DNA of 64,000 nt from Larix kaempferi. Lineage: Eukaryota; Streptophyta; Pinopsida; Pinales; Pinaceae. The DNA lies in NCBI GenBank assembly GCA_027924585.1, contig BSBM01001025.1, forward strand, positions 186,001 to 250,000, given 5' to 3'. Shown in pieces: positions 44,270 to 54,768 of the stretch (within the stretch, counting starts at the first letter, position 1; the number at the start of each line of letters is the position of its first letter). The notes under the pieces are model-generated. The model was not told the DNA's origin. It saw only the letters and a program-made list of their open reading frames with translations, and did not search any database. The position numbers were made by a program, and so were the translations under genes.

Positions 44270-45000
44270 TTCCGCGACATATTTTCCTGGTCATATGAGA
44301 AGATGCCATGTATCGATCCAGCCATCGTTGAGCATGTCATCACTACATGCCCTAACGCAAAACCTGTGAGACAGAAGCTCTGTCCTGTGAATCCTCGAAA
44401 AGCGGCCGCTATTAAGGCGGAGGTTGAAAAATTGCTTAAAGCCGGATTCATCTATCCGATTAACATGACGGAATGGGTTTCAAATCTTGTTCTGGTTGAT
44501 AAGAAGCAAGGTACCATTCTAGTTTGTACTGACTTCCGGGACTTGAATAAAGCTTGCTCGAATGATAACTATCCCACACCATTTATCGACCAGATCATAG
44601 ATGCATGTGTCGGACATGAGATGTTTTCTTTTATGGATGGATTTTCGGGATATAATCAAATCCAAATCAAACCCGAAGATCAACACAAAACAACTTTCAT
44701 TTGCCCATGGGGAACCTTTTCTTACCAGAAGATGCCGTTTGGCTTAAAGAATGCTGGAGCTACATTCCAGTGAGCTATGAATTTCTCTTTTCACGATATC
44801 AAACACATAGTTGAACCCTACTTGGATGACCTCCCGGCATGATCTCAAAAGAGATGGGATCATCCAGCTCATTTGAGACTTGTGTTTGAAAGATGCAGAC
44901 AATATAAGATTCGTTTGAATCCTAATAAGTGTGTATTCTGTGTCGAATCGGGACGTTTACTGGGTTTTATTGTATCCAGTCATGGTATAATGGTCGACCC
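44270..45000 (+). pseudogene. G2 reverse transcriptase domain
   Basis: Motifs ILVCTDFRDLNKACSNDNYP, FSFMDGFSGYNQIQI, FGLKNAGATFQ and the active site EPYLDDL at about 44814-44832. TGA at 44771 and 44840 flank the YLDD motif. The catalytic Asp residues are intact. Confidence 0.9.
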
Positions 45001-45149
45001 ATTGAAAGTTGAGGCGATTGTAAATCTGCCTCCTCCTCGCACCTTGCGACAACTCCAAAGTCTGCAAGGCATGTCTAACTTCTTGCGACGCTTTATCATA
45101 AACTATGCTAAGATCACGAAAGGGTTTATGAGACTACTTAAACAAGATA

Positions 45150-45620
45150 CCTAGTTCGTGTGGGATGAGGCTGCTCAAGCATCATTTGAGGCCTTGAAGA
45201 AGGCACTACTTTCATCCCCCTTGTTGAGCCCGCTGGACTATGCAAAAGATTTTCTTTTATATCTGGCAGCGTCTCTTAATACAATTGGCATAGTACTAGT
45301 TCAGGAGGATGACGTGCTCCAAGAGCATGGTATTTACTATCTTTCTCGCGCATTGATAGCTCCTGAGGTTAAATATTCGCATGTTGAGAAGTTAGCACTT
45401 GCTGAGGTCTATGCGGTACAAAGGCTTCGTCATTACATCCTGTTACGAACAACTACTGTGATAGCAGAATTCAATCCCTTTCAGTATGTTCTCACTCGAC
45501 GAATCATCGGTGGGAAGTATAATAAATGGATTGTAATCTTACAAGAGTTTGATTTGGTCTTTCAATCGGCCAAGTCGAAGAAATCACTAGTGTTCGCTGA
45601 GTTAATCTCAGAATTTCCGA
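45150..45620 (+). pseudogene. G2 Ty3-type RNase H
   Basis: Follows the connection (MSNFLRRFIINYAKITKGF). Includes LYLAASLNTIGIVLVQED, GIYYLSRAL, YSHVEKLALAEVYAVQRLRH and KYNKWIVILQEFDLVF. The first catalytic Asp expected in the LYLAAS position is not obvious, which matches the idea that this domain is relaxed when an extra RNase H is present. Confidence 0.75.
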
Positions 45621-45779
45621 GTGACTTAGAGCATGTCGAGGAAGAATCATCATTCCCGGATGACCATATCTTCCTTATTGCTTCCTCTAACCCATGGTAC
45701 GGGGATATCTTAGTATATCTCCAGACTTTGAGGTGTCCTACCACTTTTTCTAGAGAAGAACGCAAACTGAAAAGTCATG

Positions 45780-46936
45780 CGAAAAACTATCTCATCATCT
45801 CAGATACTTTGTATCGACGTGGGATAGATTCCATCTTACGATGTTGTTTGACTTTAGAAGAAGCAAAAGCAGTATTAAATGATGCTCACAGCGGAGCGTG
45901 TGGGGGTCATCATTCTGGGTTGGCAACAGCTCAGAAGATACTGTGTGCCAGATATTTTTGGCCCACAATCTTTAAAGATTGTGTGGAAGCAGTGAAATGC
46001 TATCGTCCGTGTTAGTTTTTCAACAAGAAAATGAGGGCACATCCAGCTCCTCTTCATCCTGTGATCACAACAGGACCTTTCACAAAATGGGGGGTTGATT
46101 ACATGAATTGCAATCCAGTTTCTGCTGGAGGACATCATTATATCATCGTTGCTGTCAACTACTTCACCAAGTGGGCAAAGGCAATGCCTACTATCAAGGC
46201 AGATGGAGAAACTGCCACTTATTTCGTATTTAATCAAATTATTGCAAGGTTCGACATACCTAAAGAGATTGTGACTGATCATGGCAGTCATTTCCAGAAT
46301 AGCATGATGATCGATTTATATACAATGTTAGGTTTTCGACAAGAACATTCATCTTCATATTATCCACAGGAAAATGGACAAGTTGAAGCAGTTAACAAAA
46401 ATTTAAAAGTAATACTGCAAAGAACTGTTAATGCCAATCGAAATAACTGGCACATCATGCTATACCCAGCTCTTTGGGATTACCGATCGAATGTAAAGAT
46501 TGCTACTGGGTTCTCTCCCTTCCAACTAGTGCATGGGATAGAAGCAGTCGTTCCGATTGAATGAAAGATTCCTTCGTTAAAACTAGTTATTCAGTTACTA
46601 CCGGATACTTCAGTACTGGAAGAACGTTTGTTACATTTAGAACATCTAGATGAGCAGCGCCGCAACGCGCTCACAACAAACGAAGTTCATAAGAAACGAG
46701 TCAAAGGACAATATGACAAGTCTGTCAGACCTAGGGTGTTCCTTGAAGGGGATCTTGTTCTACTTTGGGATCAGGACAAGGAACCTCTAGGACCTGGCAA
46801 GTTCAAGTCCATGTGGCTCGGGCCTTACATAATTTCTAAAGTACTAAAGAAGGGTGCTTATGAGCTAGTAGACTACGAGGGTAATAAGCTACCTGAGCCT
46901 AGAAATGGGCTCTACCTGAAGAAGTACTACGCTTAG
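45780..46936 (+). pseudogene. G2 integrase
   Basis: HHCC finger (DAHSGACGGHHSG ... CYRPC) at about 45880-46012, with a stop right after it at 46013. The core retains Asp in WGVDYMN, Asp in VTDHGSHF and Glu in NGQVEAVN. A stop at 46562 precedes the C-terminal GPY/F-like module (GPYIISKVLKKGAYELVDY). No chromodomain; the frame ends at 46936. Confidence 0.85.
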
Positions 46937-47038
46937 GCAGTTGTGCTTTTTCTTGTAACATAGATGCATATTTTGTAGAGCTAGTTTTTGCTTGTGCTTG
47001 TTAGTTAATTTTATGTGTGTCTTCATTTCGTGTATCAG

Positions 47039-47463
47039 ATGTCGACTGAACATTTCTTAGGATTTGCTGATGGTGCCAGTCGCCACACCCGACAGTTGGC
47101 TTCAGGAGCTTGGGTCATTTACTCACCAGCTAGCCAACTGGTCTCTTCGGGGGGGTTTGTTTGGGTCCCACTACGAACAATGTAGCTGAGTACAGTGCGG
47201 TTATAGAACTTCTCCGAGATGCCCTTATTCATGGCATTTCACATTTGGAGGTAAGACTTGATTCGCAACTAGTTGTATTTCAGTTAACGAGTGTTTACCA
47301 AATTAGAGATCCTGCATTGCTACGACAGTTTTTGCGAGTTAGATTATTGGAAAGACAGTTTGATTCCATTATATATCAACACATTCCAAGAAATTTAAAT
47401 GCATTAGCTGACTCATTTGCAGATTGTGTTTTAGATTGGCATTTGTATCATACATTTCCATAA
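47039..47463 (+). pseudogene. G2 free-standing archaeal-type RNase H after integrase
   Basis: Begins at ATG 47039, 102 bp after the pol stop. Motifs: GFADGASRHTRQL, SGAWVIY, TNNVAEYSAVIELL, VRLDSQLVVFQL, IPRNLNALADSFAD. All four acidic catalytic positions are present. The only defect is a one-base frameshift in a run of seven G near 47151, so about 141 codons are otherwise open. The spacer contains four in-frame stops and a pyrimidine-rich stretch ending cag right before the ATG, so separate translation or splicing would be needed to make it. The TNN.AEY signature is that of the extra RNase H of Tat-type elements. Confidence 0.8.
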
Positions 47464-47643
47464 ACAACATTTCACACATAAAGTTCAAACACATACACAT
47501 ATAAATAACCGATACTGTATATATAGCTGATACTGTATCAAAAAACATATGAGTTTTGGATCACAAGTCTATCACAAGTCATGTCATAAAGTACAAAACT
47601 GGGCTCTGTGGCCTCAAAAATATACATAGAATGTATCCATCTC

Positions 47644-48881
47644 CTATGGAGAAGGAGGGGACTCATCATCATCTACTGCATCTCGATAACATATGACTAA
47701 CCTAGCTATCTTTCGCAGCACCCTAAGCCATGCTGGGGGCACCCCAACTACATCTTCCTGCATATCAATAGGTATCTGATCCATACGGCATGCAGGAACA
47801 TCATGAGTCAACCGACTCACTTTCCGCTCTATGGTCCCTAACATAGCATCAGCTGCAACAACATCAGCTGGCCTCTCGAAGATAGTAGGATGTTCCTCGG
47901 GACGGATAGGACCAATATCTGCATATGACACTTGTTTAGTACTTCAAAATTCATTCATAAAAATCAAATACTTGAAAGTTTGAAAAAATTAAATAATTCT
48001 CAAGATAAAAACATACGAATAGCTCCCCAGGCTCCACCTGGAGGAAGCACCAGCTCTGGATCATGGCGGAAGCCCAATCTAGCATACAGATACTTCTCAA
48101 AAGCCGACACCTGCCTCTCCCACCACCCCCAGAAATCATCAGTATGATAACAAAAGTGACTTTTACCACCACCCTGATGGAGAACGATGTCACCCCACCG
48201 ACCCAATCTAGGCTCGCAAGGGTTGACTGGAGGTAGAGGCATCCCCAGGCTAAGAGCAGGTACCCTCTCAAAGAACAAGGTACATATAATGTTTCCGTAT
48301 CCAAAGTTCTTCATACTTTCGGATTTACAACCCGTGAGTTGAAGCTTCATATTTTCCAATAAACTAGTGCACCAATCATACACATGTCCCTGCAAGCATC
48401 TAACACCAATATGCATGGAATGCCTCAAAGCTAGGTGTTGTGTGGCACTCCCCGCCATCCAGTTTATCATACTCACAATAACCTTTAGAGGGAGGCTTTC
48501 AATGGTAGAAACAAGGATTTGACTACCTGATTTCTTGGCTCCAGCCACACAGTATGCATTTAAATATTCTTGCACCGATGTTGCACCCACATTGCGAGAA
48601 GATCCCTTAAAATTTATTGGATCTCCCCTCCTAGAGAGTCTAGTAATAAAGTAGATATCATCGACAGTAAGGTCCAAGGTTTGTCCTCGGATAACAAATG
48701 CATTAGTATCTACATCCCAGTATTGAACGAGTCTTCGAAGCAATCTATTGAGTGCCCTCATATTCATGGTTCGGTAAAAATTTAACAAATCACATCTTCG
48801 GAGGGCATGGAGAGTGGTCAGGTCTTGCATTGCCACCCTATCCATATCCTCATGTTCCCTCTCCCTCCAAACAAGAACCAT
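47644..48881 (-). CDS. Antisense gene in G2, two exons, 379 residues, intact
   Basis: Exon 1 is 48881-48017 and exon 2 is 47918-47644. The 98-bp AT-rich intron (48016-47919, minus strand) has GTATGT at its start, tactaaac near its end and TGCAG as acceptor; joining gives 1140 nt in frame with no stop. The protein starts MVLVWREREHEDMDRV. It contains LTVDDIYFITRLSRRGDPIN, MINWMAGSATQHLALRH, CKSESMKNFGYGNIICTLF and DDFWGWWERQ. The LTVDDIYFITRLSRRG stretch recalls plant retroelement or plant-mobile-domain-like proteins, but I cannot assign a function. Its location, antisense between integrase and 3' LTR, parallels antisense genes reported for some Tat-lineage elements. Confidence 0.7.
47919..48016 (-). 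other. Predicted intron of the antisense G2 gene
   Basis: GTATGT...TACTAAAC...TGCAG, 98 bp and AT-rich. Splicing restores one frame across two otherwise out-of-frame ORFs. Confidence 0.65.
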
Positions 48882-48936
48882 CCTGCTACAAAAATGTCAA
48901 AATTTAGCATCTCGGCACTTTTTCTTCATATCCAGG

Positions 48937-49060
48937 GGTGGGCGCTACTGTATATACCACACAGTCACACATGGGCGCTACTGTGTGTAGGCAGAGTAGC
49001 GCACACCTCCTGGTATGCCCTACTATGCCTACTGCAGAGTAGCACACACGCTCTTCATGT
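48937..49060 (+). repeat. Third block of gcgctact/agtagcgc repeats in G2
   Basis: Contains gggcgctactgt twice and agagtagcgcacac / agagtagcacacac. The same modules occur in both LTRs and in the leader. The block lies 50-180 bp upstream of the antisense gene start. Confidence 0.7.
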
Positions 49061-51554
49061 TGTGAACATAGCCTTAAAAGTGATTTTTTGCTCAAAAATT
49101 GACAAATAAACAATTGAAATGCAAGTTGGGATGATTTAAACTTACTTGGCGGAGGCTGAATGATGATTGGTCACTTGATTTGATCACCACGGAGGATTGA
49201 AATTCAAGGTTTGCTCCCAAATTATTTTCCCTACAAAACCAAAATGAAATTTGAGTTTCAATTTTGAAAATACATATATGAATTTGATTTTAATTTTTAC
49301 CCACTTTGGTAAAAAGTCTATAGTTTCAAATTCTACCAAATTGTTCTAATTAATCAATTAATAGCTACATATGGTATAAAGGTAATTTCACCCAATGGTT
49401 CTCATTTTTTCACTAAAATTTTGAAGGATCAATCCTTTAAGACTAAATTTCTCGATGGTAGACCTTTTTAACTAGCTCATAGTTTAAATTTATGTATCAT
49501 TTGAGATTTTTGTCACGATTACTAATATTTTTGTTGAAGTCCTAGTTTTGGCAGATTTTGAGTCGTGATCCTAGAAGTTGTCCTTTAAGTCATTTTAAGC
49601 TCTTATTTGGACTATTTAAACCTAAAACAAAATCGCCGAGCAAACTTGTCCTCTTCAAGCTCGTTAAAGTAATTGAAGGCTCATCCACTCAGGTATAGAA
49701 TTACCCCTTTTCTGGGCCTTGGTGGATAGTTTACGGAAAAGGTATACTCTAGGTATACTTTTGCATGCGCTAGAAGAGTTCTTCTTCCATTGTTTTATAT
49801 TTTTTCGGGGGAGGAGACTAAATTTATGAAAAAGGACCTTTCAGAGCCTTTCTTTAGGGTTTTCAGGCTCTCTAAACATGAAAACACCAAGCGAGCATTC
49901 ACCTACTCGGGCTCAATGTGAAATCCACGAGAGGGTAAATAGAGGACTGTTTAAGTTTTTCAACTCTATAAACAAGAAAACACTACCGAGCACAGACCAA
50001 TCCGGGCTCGATATAAAAAATCCATGGATAGGTGAAAAGAGGATTGTTTAAGTTTTTCAGACTCTATAAACAGGAAAACACCGGAGAGCATTAACCTACT
50101 TGGGCTCGATATTAAAATCCACGAGTAGGTGTATGGATTTTTTGTTTAAGTTTTTCAAACTCCTTAAAATTGAAAACACCGGCGAGCAGGAACAGATCTC
50201 GGCTCGATATTAAAATCCAGAGATTAATAATATAGAGTAATCTTCAATCTCTTCTTCGAACTCTGTAAACAATGAAGAAGGCCCTGAGTCTTCCTCCCAT
50301 GGGCTCGTTAAACTTTTTACATGGTTGGATCTATTGAGTTTTCATTCTTTCTTGGACTCATTAAAACAATAAGAAATGTATTCTTTTATCTAAAAAGAAT
50401 AAGGGATGAGAAAGCTGTATCATATCTTCAGTGTCAAAGGTAGTTCAGTCAGTTCTATCCTTGAACACAGTACCTACTTGAGTCTATCATGTCGGTTGGG
50501 TTTAGTTTTTGACCTTAGGGTGAACCTGATCTCCGAGTTTGTTTACTCCCTTGGTTGGTTATTCTTCCAACCATATGGAGGGTCTGCTAATGTCTCCTAC
50601 ATTACAAGCTTATATCATTTTCCCCATTATGTTGAAAACTGCCTAAGTAACTTTGTGTCGTGCTCACTGTTCAAGGATATACCCTGTGTCGTCCATTCTG
50701 CAGTTTACCTTGACCTCATGTGTCAGCCATCCTAGTGTCAGTCTTGTTACATATATTACTCCATATCAGCTCATACCAGTTGAGTGTCCCTCGTGTTGGA
50801 TGATGGAGGATGCCTTAAGGCCTCCCTTCCAACGGACTTCTTCCCATCGACATCAACTCACTTTGCTCTGGGAATGAATTTTAGAGTTTCGGTTAGTACC
50901 TTGGAGATTGCAGTCACCAGTGGAAATTTTCCTCGCTGTTGAATTATGGGAATACATCAATGTCTCTTATTCGACAGGATCCTTAAGTGTTCGACTCCAA
51001 GTCCACTTATTAACACTTGTCGGATCGTACTAGGTACCTTGGGCCCCATTATCATTATTGGTGGAAGCCCTCGTGTTTTTTAACGGTATACATCAATGAT
51101 CGGTAATCAAACGATACCCCCCATGTTCGACTATCAGCTCATCTATTCACATGGTTAGGGTTTGTACCTTGGGTTGTTTTGGATGAAGACCCTGGGATTT
51201 TGATGACATCACCTCATTCTGTTATCACCCAAGTTGCGCAAGACTGAGCCTCACTTATATTCGGCTCTCCATGAGACATAGATCCAGTTTGTTGTTATGG
51301 CTATGATCTCTCAGTTTGACATGGATACATGCTTGTATTTCAAGTGGTCATGCTATATATACATCTCCTCGTTATGTATCGGAGATCATGTTGTATCACA
51401 CTGCACATCTTTATGAAGTCAAGGTTGTAATTGCTCGCTGACTTTGATCTTTGTTTCAGGTGTTCTTGTGATTTGTTTTCGCGGTTCCTCGCTCCTCCTC
51501 AGGATTTGGATTATAATGTATTTCGGCCATCGTTTCCCTCTGACCTCACACATT
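49061..51554 (+). other. G2 3' non-coding region
   Basis: No convincing gene in about 2.5 kb. It includes the 97-bp repeat array (49865-50250). A few open frames up to 109 codons (for example 50406-50735) have no recognisable motif. Confidence 0.55.
49865..50250 (+). repeat. About 97-bp tandem repeat in G2, four copies
   Basis: Unit runs from gaaaacacc through cgggctcgatattaaaatcc and gtttaagtttttcaa. The gaaaacac anchor occurs at 49880, 49976, 50074 and 50172. Confidence 0.85.
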
Positions 51555-51564
51555 AGGGGGCATC
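51554..51564 (+). other. Polypurine tract region of G2
   Basis: Tagggggcatc directly before the 3' LTR; the purine run is short and ends a few bases before TG. Confidence 0.6.
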
Positions 51565-52597
51565 TGATATAGGTCAAATCTGCACTTCTCCATCCGTGAT
51601 CACCTTGAGATGTCGATCACACAAAAGGACAACTTGGATTGAAGAGCATGATGACGTCAGATGAGACCTTGACCTGATTCACCTCCCTGCAAGCTGGAAA
51701 AAATCTAAAAAACATCATATTTTGGCATGGGCGCTACTCCTCTTAAGAAAACCAGCGCATATTCCCTACTCCATTGTGCAATAGTAGCGCACACCTCCTG
51801 ATGGGCACTACTCCTCTTCAGTAGACTAGCACACAACATCCAAAAAGCGGCAAAGGCTAGTTGTTAAACACCGTAGTCATGCCCTGGGCGCTACTCCACT
51901 GTGAAATAGTAGCACACATCTTAAAATATGATCAAAAAAAATATTAATTTGACGAATGGGATTAGTTGCAGTTGGTTTCCCAACTTCCGCAACTTCCCTT
52001 TCAACCACCTCTCGACCTGAACTGCCTACCTTGTCCTATAAATACAAGGAGGATTGAAGAGAGGGGTTAGACATGAGAGCTATAGAGAGACTCTTCTATA
52101 TGAGAAGCTTGTATTGAAGGAAGTTATGCTGGAGGAACTTTGAAGTCAGAGAGGAGCAGGAGCCTAGGATCAGGTTACATGAGCATGCTGCAAAGTCCGG
52201 TATACTTTGTATCAGTCATATGTTTTTGACAATAAAAGGTTGAAGCATCTTTCTCGTCCCAAATCAAGTGCTTATTGGATTATGTATTTGTTTGGATCAA
52301 TATTGGTTAATGCTTGATGTTTGAATTACTTTTCAATTCCATCATTATTATATTGGCCAAGATACGTTGAGAAAGGTCTTTGTGTTGCAGGTTTATCGAA
52401 TGGGAGATTGAGTTGAGGATCGAGCTCAAGGTTGGACAAAAGTTAGGATCAAAGTTCATTCACAAGGTATGTCCTCAAGGTCTCTAATATATTTCCATTT
52501 ATAAATGCTTCTGTAATGCAATCAATATGTTTACCTGTCACCCCCTTAAGTTGATAGTGTCTATTTCCTCACTATAGGGTAGTATTTCCCACCAACA
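51565..52597 (+). repeat. G2 3' LTR (1033 bp)
   Basis: TGATATAGGTCAAATC to CCCACCAACA, TATA box TATAAATA at 52037-52044, followed by TSD ATATG (52598-52602). Confidence 0.93.
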
Positions 52598-52602
52598 ATA
52601 TG

Positions 52603-53160
52603 GTGGATGATCTGGATGGTGAGGAGAAGAGGCTAGTCATTCAACCTATGGATGAGTCATAGATGGTAGTCAACTAGTTGGGAATAGAAGAGGAAATATT
52701 GGTTGGTCATGATGATGATGAGGAGGAGGAGGAGAAGGAGGAGGTGGATGATACTTCGATGCTTAGTTGTCTCGATGATGAGTAGGAAAAGATAGAGGAG
52801 GAGGTGAAGGAGGAGGTTCGCCACTCATCAAATGTAGAATGGTCATCCCTCCTAGAAGCTAGAAGGTCGGTTGTACTAACGATATAATGTATCAAATTCC
52901 CCATATCACGAAGAAGCATCCTCCATAACTCTACTAAGTTGAGGTCTCTCATGCTATCGTGGACCTATACAAGGTGGAATCCCTGTCGACCCAACAATCT
53001 AGATAACATGTCTGCCACATCTTATCGAAACCTAGCATCTGGCCTACGTCATAGGACGTGTTTAGGCATCTGAGAAAACTTAGGATCCTCCATATCCTAA
53101 ACTTCGTGTATTGGTGGAGTCCCCTCCCCATCATATGTGCCAATGTCTACAAAATATATA
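52603..53160 (-). pseudogene. Coding-like remnant, 5' part, split by G2
   Basis: Minus-strand frames include MPKHVL (about 53067), a DVADMLSRLLGRQGF piece, then MRDLNLVELWRMLLRDMGNL from 52952, followed by a Ser-rich low-complexity tail translated from a gag/gat trinucleotide tract (52710-52820). Broken by several stops. Its continuation is at 37502-37303. It is probably a decayed transposable-element gene; family not recognised. Confidence 0.3.
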
Positions 53161-54768
53161 GTACACAACAATAATTAGACCATTTCACTAATCAATTTAA
53201 TATAACAATTTAAAGAAAATGTTAGAATAAATTTAATTTTCATTAAGTAAGACAATAAAATGCAGCTAGATTAATTTAAACATAATGCTAATATTACCTC
53301 TTTGATATGGTAGCTCATCCTCGGTGGAAAAAAATTTGTGACATCCTCTCTAGTCCAACCCCATGTAAGGATATGGAACAAGGTCCAATGTATGATCATC
53401 ATGTTGTGGCTGCAACTCTTTCCCCAAATTTCTGAGAATTTAGGGCCCCTCCTTAAGTCTTGAGGTAATGTTTGACTTTATCTTTACTTTTTAAGATGTT
53501 CCTATTTTGAAATAGTTGATTTTCTATGAAGAAAGTTTACGGTTAGAAAATTTTTTGAGTTTCATGTTTTGGGGTAAAATCAAATGTTTTGCCGAAATAG
53601 TCAGGATAAAATTCATTTTTGCACCGAAATGGTCGAAGGAAAAATCGATTTTTACTCCGAAATAGTTGTTTCCAGAATCAATTTTGTGCCGAAAAAGTCG
53701 GAGAAGAATTTGATTTTGCTCCAAAACGGTCGTAGAAAAACTGGGAATTGTGCTGAATCGATCAGGCCCATCTCTTATCTAATGTCGAGTCCAACGATTT
53801 TGCTTAGAATTTGGTGGAATTTCTTTTGGTTTAATGGTCACCTTTAATGTTTAAGGTATGAGTGATGACTTACATGAAGTTAACTAGAAACATAGCCGCA
53901 AGATTTAGAATTTTTGAAGTCTTGGATTTTTGCAGTTAGTTCATTCTCTACCTTGAAACATATCGGATCACTTTCATATTTTACGCCAAAGCAGTCAATG
54001 CCAAATCAATTTTCACTTTGATACATGTCGGGTCTCTTCTTAATTTTGCGTCGATACCTAATTTCACCCTCATGTTTTCACAAATGTCGGCAGGATTGTG
54101 ATTTCAGACCATATCTCATTTGATTGTTGAAACATGCCAACATAAAACAATTGTGTGGCCTAAAACTTGTTAAATCAAAATTGATCCAACGTCAATTAAG
54201 TATCAAAATGCTCATATTTTTTTGGGGGCTTATAAGTTGGAAAATTAAACGAAAAGCCATATTGTTTGCAAGTAAGTCATGTGAAAAGAGTTATCAACCT
54301 CCACTAGCCTTTCATCACAATTTTAGGGTTTGAAGGTATATTTAGGGGAAGAAAGCAATCTTGTTTTCGCCTTCAACTCCTAAACGCCATTATCTCACAA
54401 CACCTGGAAGAAATCTTCAAACAACTCAAGCACCAACACAAAAAGCATGCTATCTAGGTAGATTCATGTTGTCTTATTTGATGAACATGTTCATTTTTTA
54501 TTGAGGGATAAAGGGTTAGGTTAGGACCATTTTATTTTCTCTAGTTTCACAATTGTAAGCCCTTTACTTTCACCATTTTCGCTTCGAATAGAACAATAAA
54601 CCCTAGCGCGCCTCACTCCCCTTTGTGCTATTTAGTTTAAGGAGGGAAGATTTGGTGTGAGGATGAAATTGTGAATTCTAATCAATAGAAGAACCCATTA
54701 AACCATCATCGTACCCTTTTTTTTGTGCAAATTGACCTACGAGCATCTGAAATGACCAATCGCCTTTA
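53161..54768. other. Non-coding region with degenerate 33-36-bp repeats
   Basis: No gene seen. At 53575-53760 about five degenerate units of the type ttttgcaccgaaatggtcga plus gaaaaatcgat follow each other, and looser copies continue to about 54060. Confidence 0.5.

Larger units (their letters stand above)
41681..46936 (+). pseudogene. G2 gag core and pol polyprotein, single frame with 13 stops
   Basis: One frame from the Gag core to TAG 46934-46936, without a frameshift. Order: Gag core (IPKFKGKTGKDPGDHVTTF, AAAKWYIEL), zinc knuckle, protease, RT, Ty3-type RNase H, integrase. Internal stops begin at 42509, 42566, 42677, 42887, 43199, 43511, 43787, 44267, 44771, 44840, 45152, 46013 and 46562. 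Catalytic motifs of RT and integrase remain. The extra RNase H is not inside this frame but follows it as a separate ORF. Non-functional as it stands. Confidence 0.9.
37503..52597 (+). mobile_element. Complete Ty3/gypsy element G2 (15.1 kb)
   Basis: LTRs of 1031 and 1033 bp (TG...ACCAACA or GCCAACA) flanked by the direct repeat ATATG (37498-37502 and 52598-52602). Interior: PBS, 2-kb leader, gag-pol (40596-46936), a separate archaeal-type RNase H (47039-47463), an antisense spliced gene (48881-47644), a 2.4-kb non-coding region with tandem repeats, and a polypurine tract. Size, extra RNase H and antisense gene point to the Tat/Ogre side of plant gypsy elements. LTR divergence is about 5 percent by eye, with many transitions. 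Confidence 0.93.

Noticed and set aside
50406-50735. 109-residue ORF in the G2 3' region
   Set aside because: No recognisable motif, overlapping ORFs in other frames and non-coding composition. Likely chance.
52710-52820. Ser-rich or Glu-rich protein from a gag/gat tract
   Set aside because: Trinucleotide repeat translated in any frame gives such runs. I kept only the adjacent non-repetitive minus-strand reading as a weak remnant.
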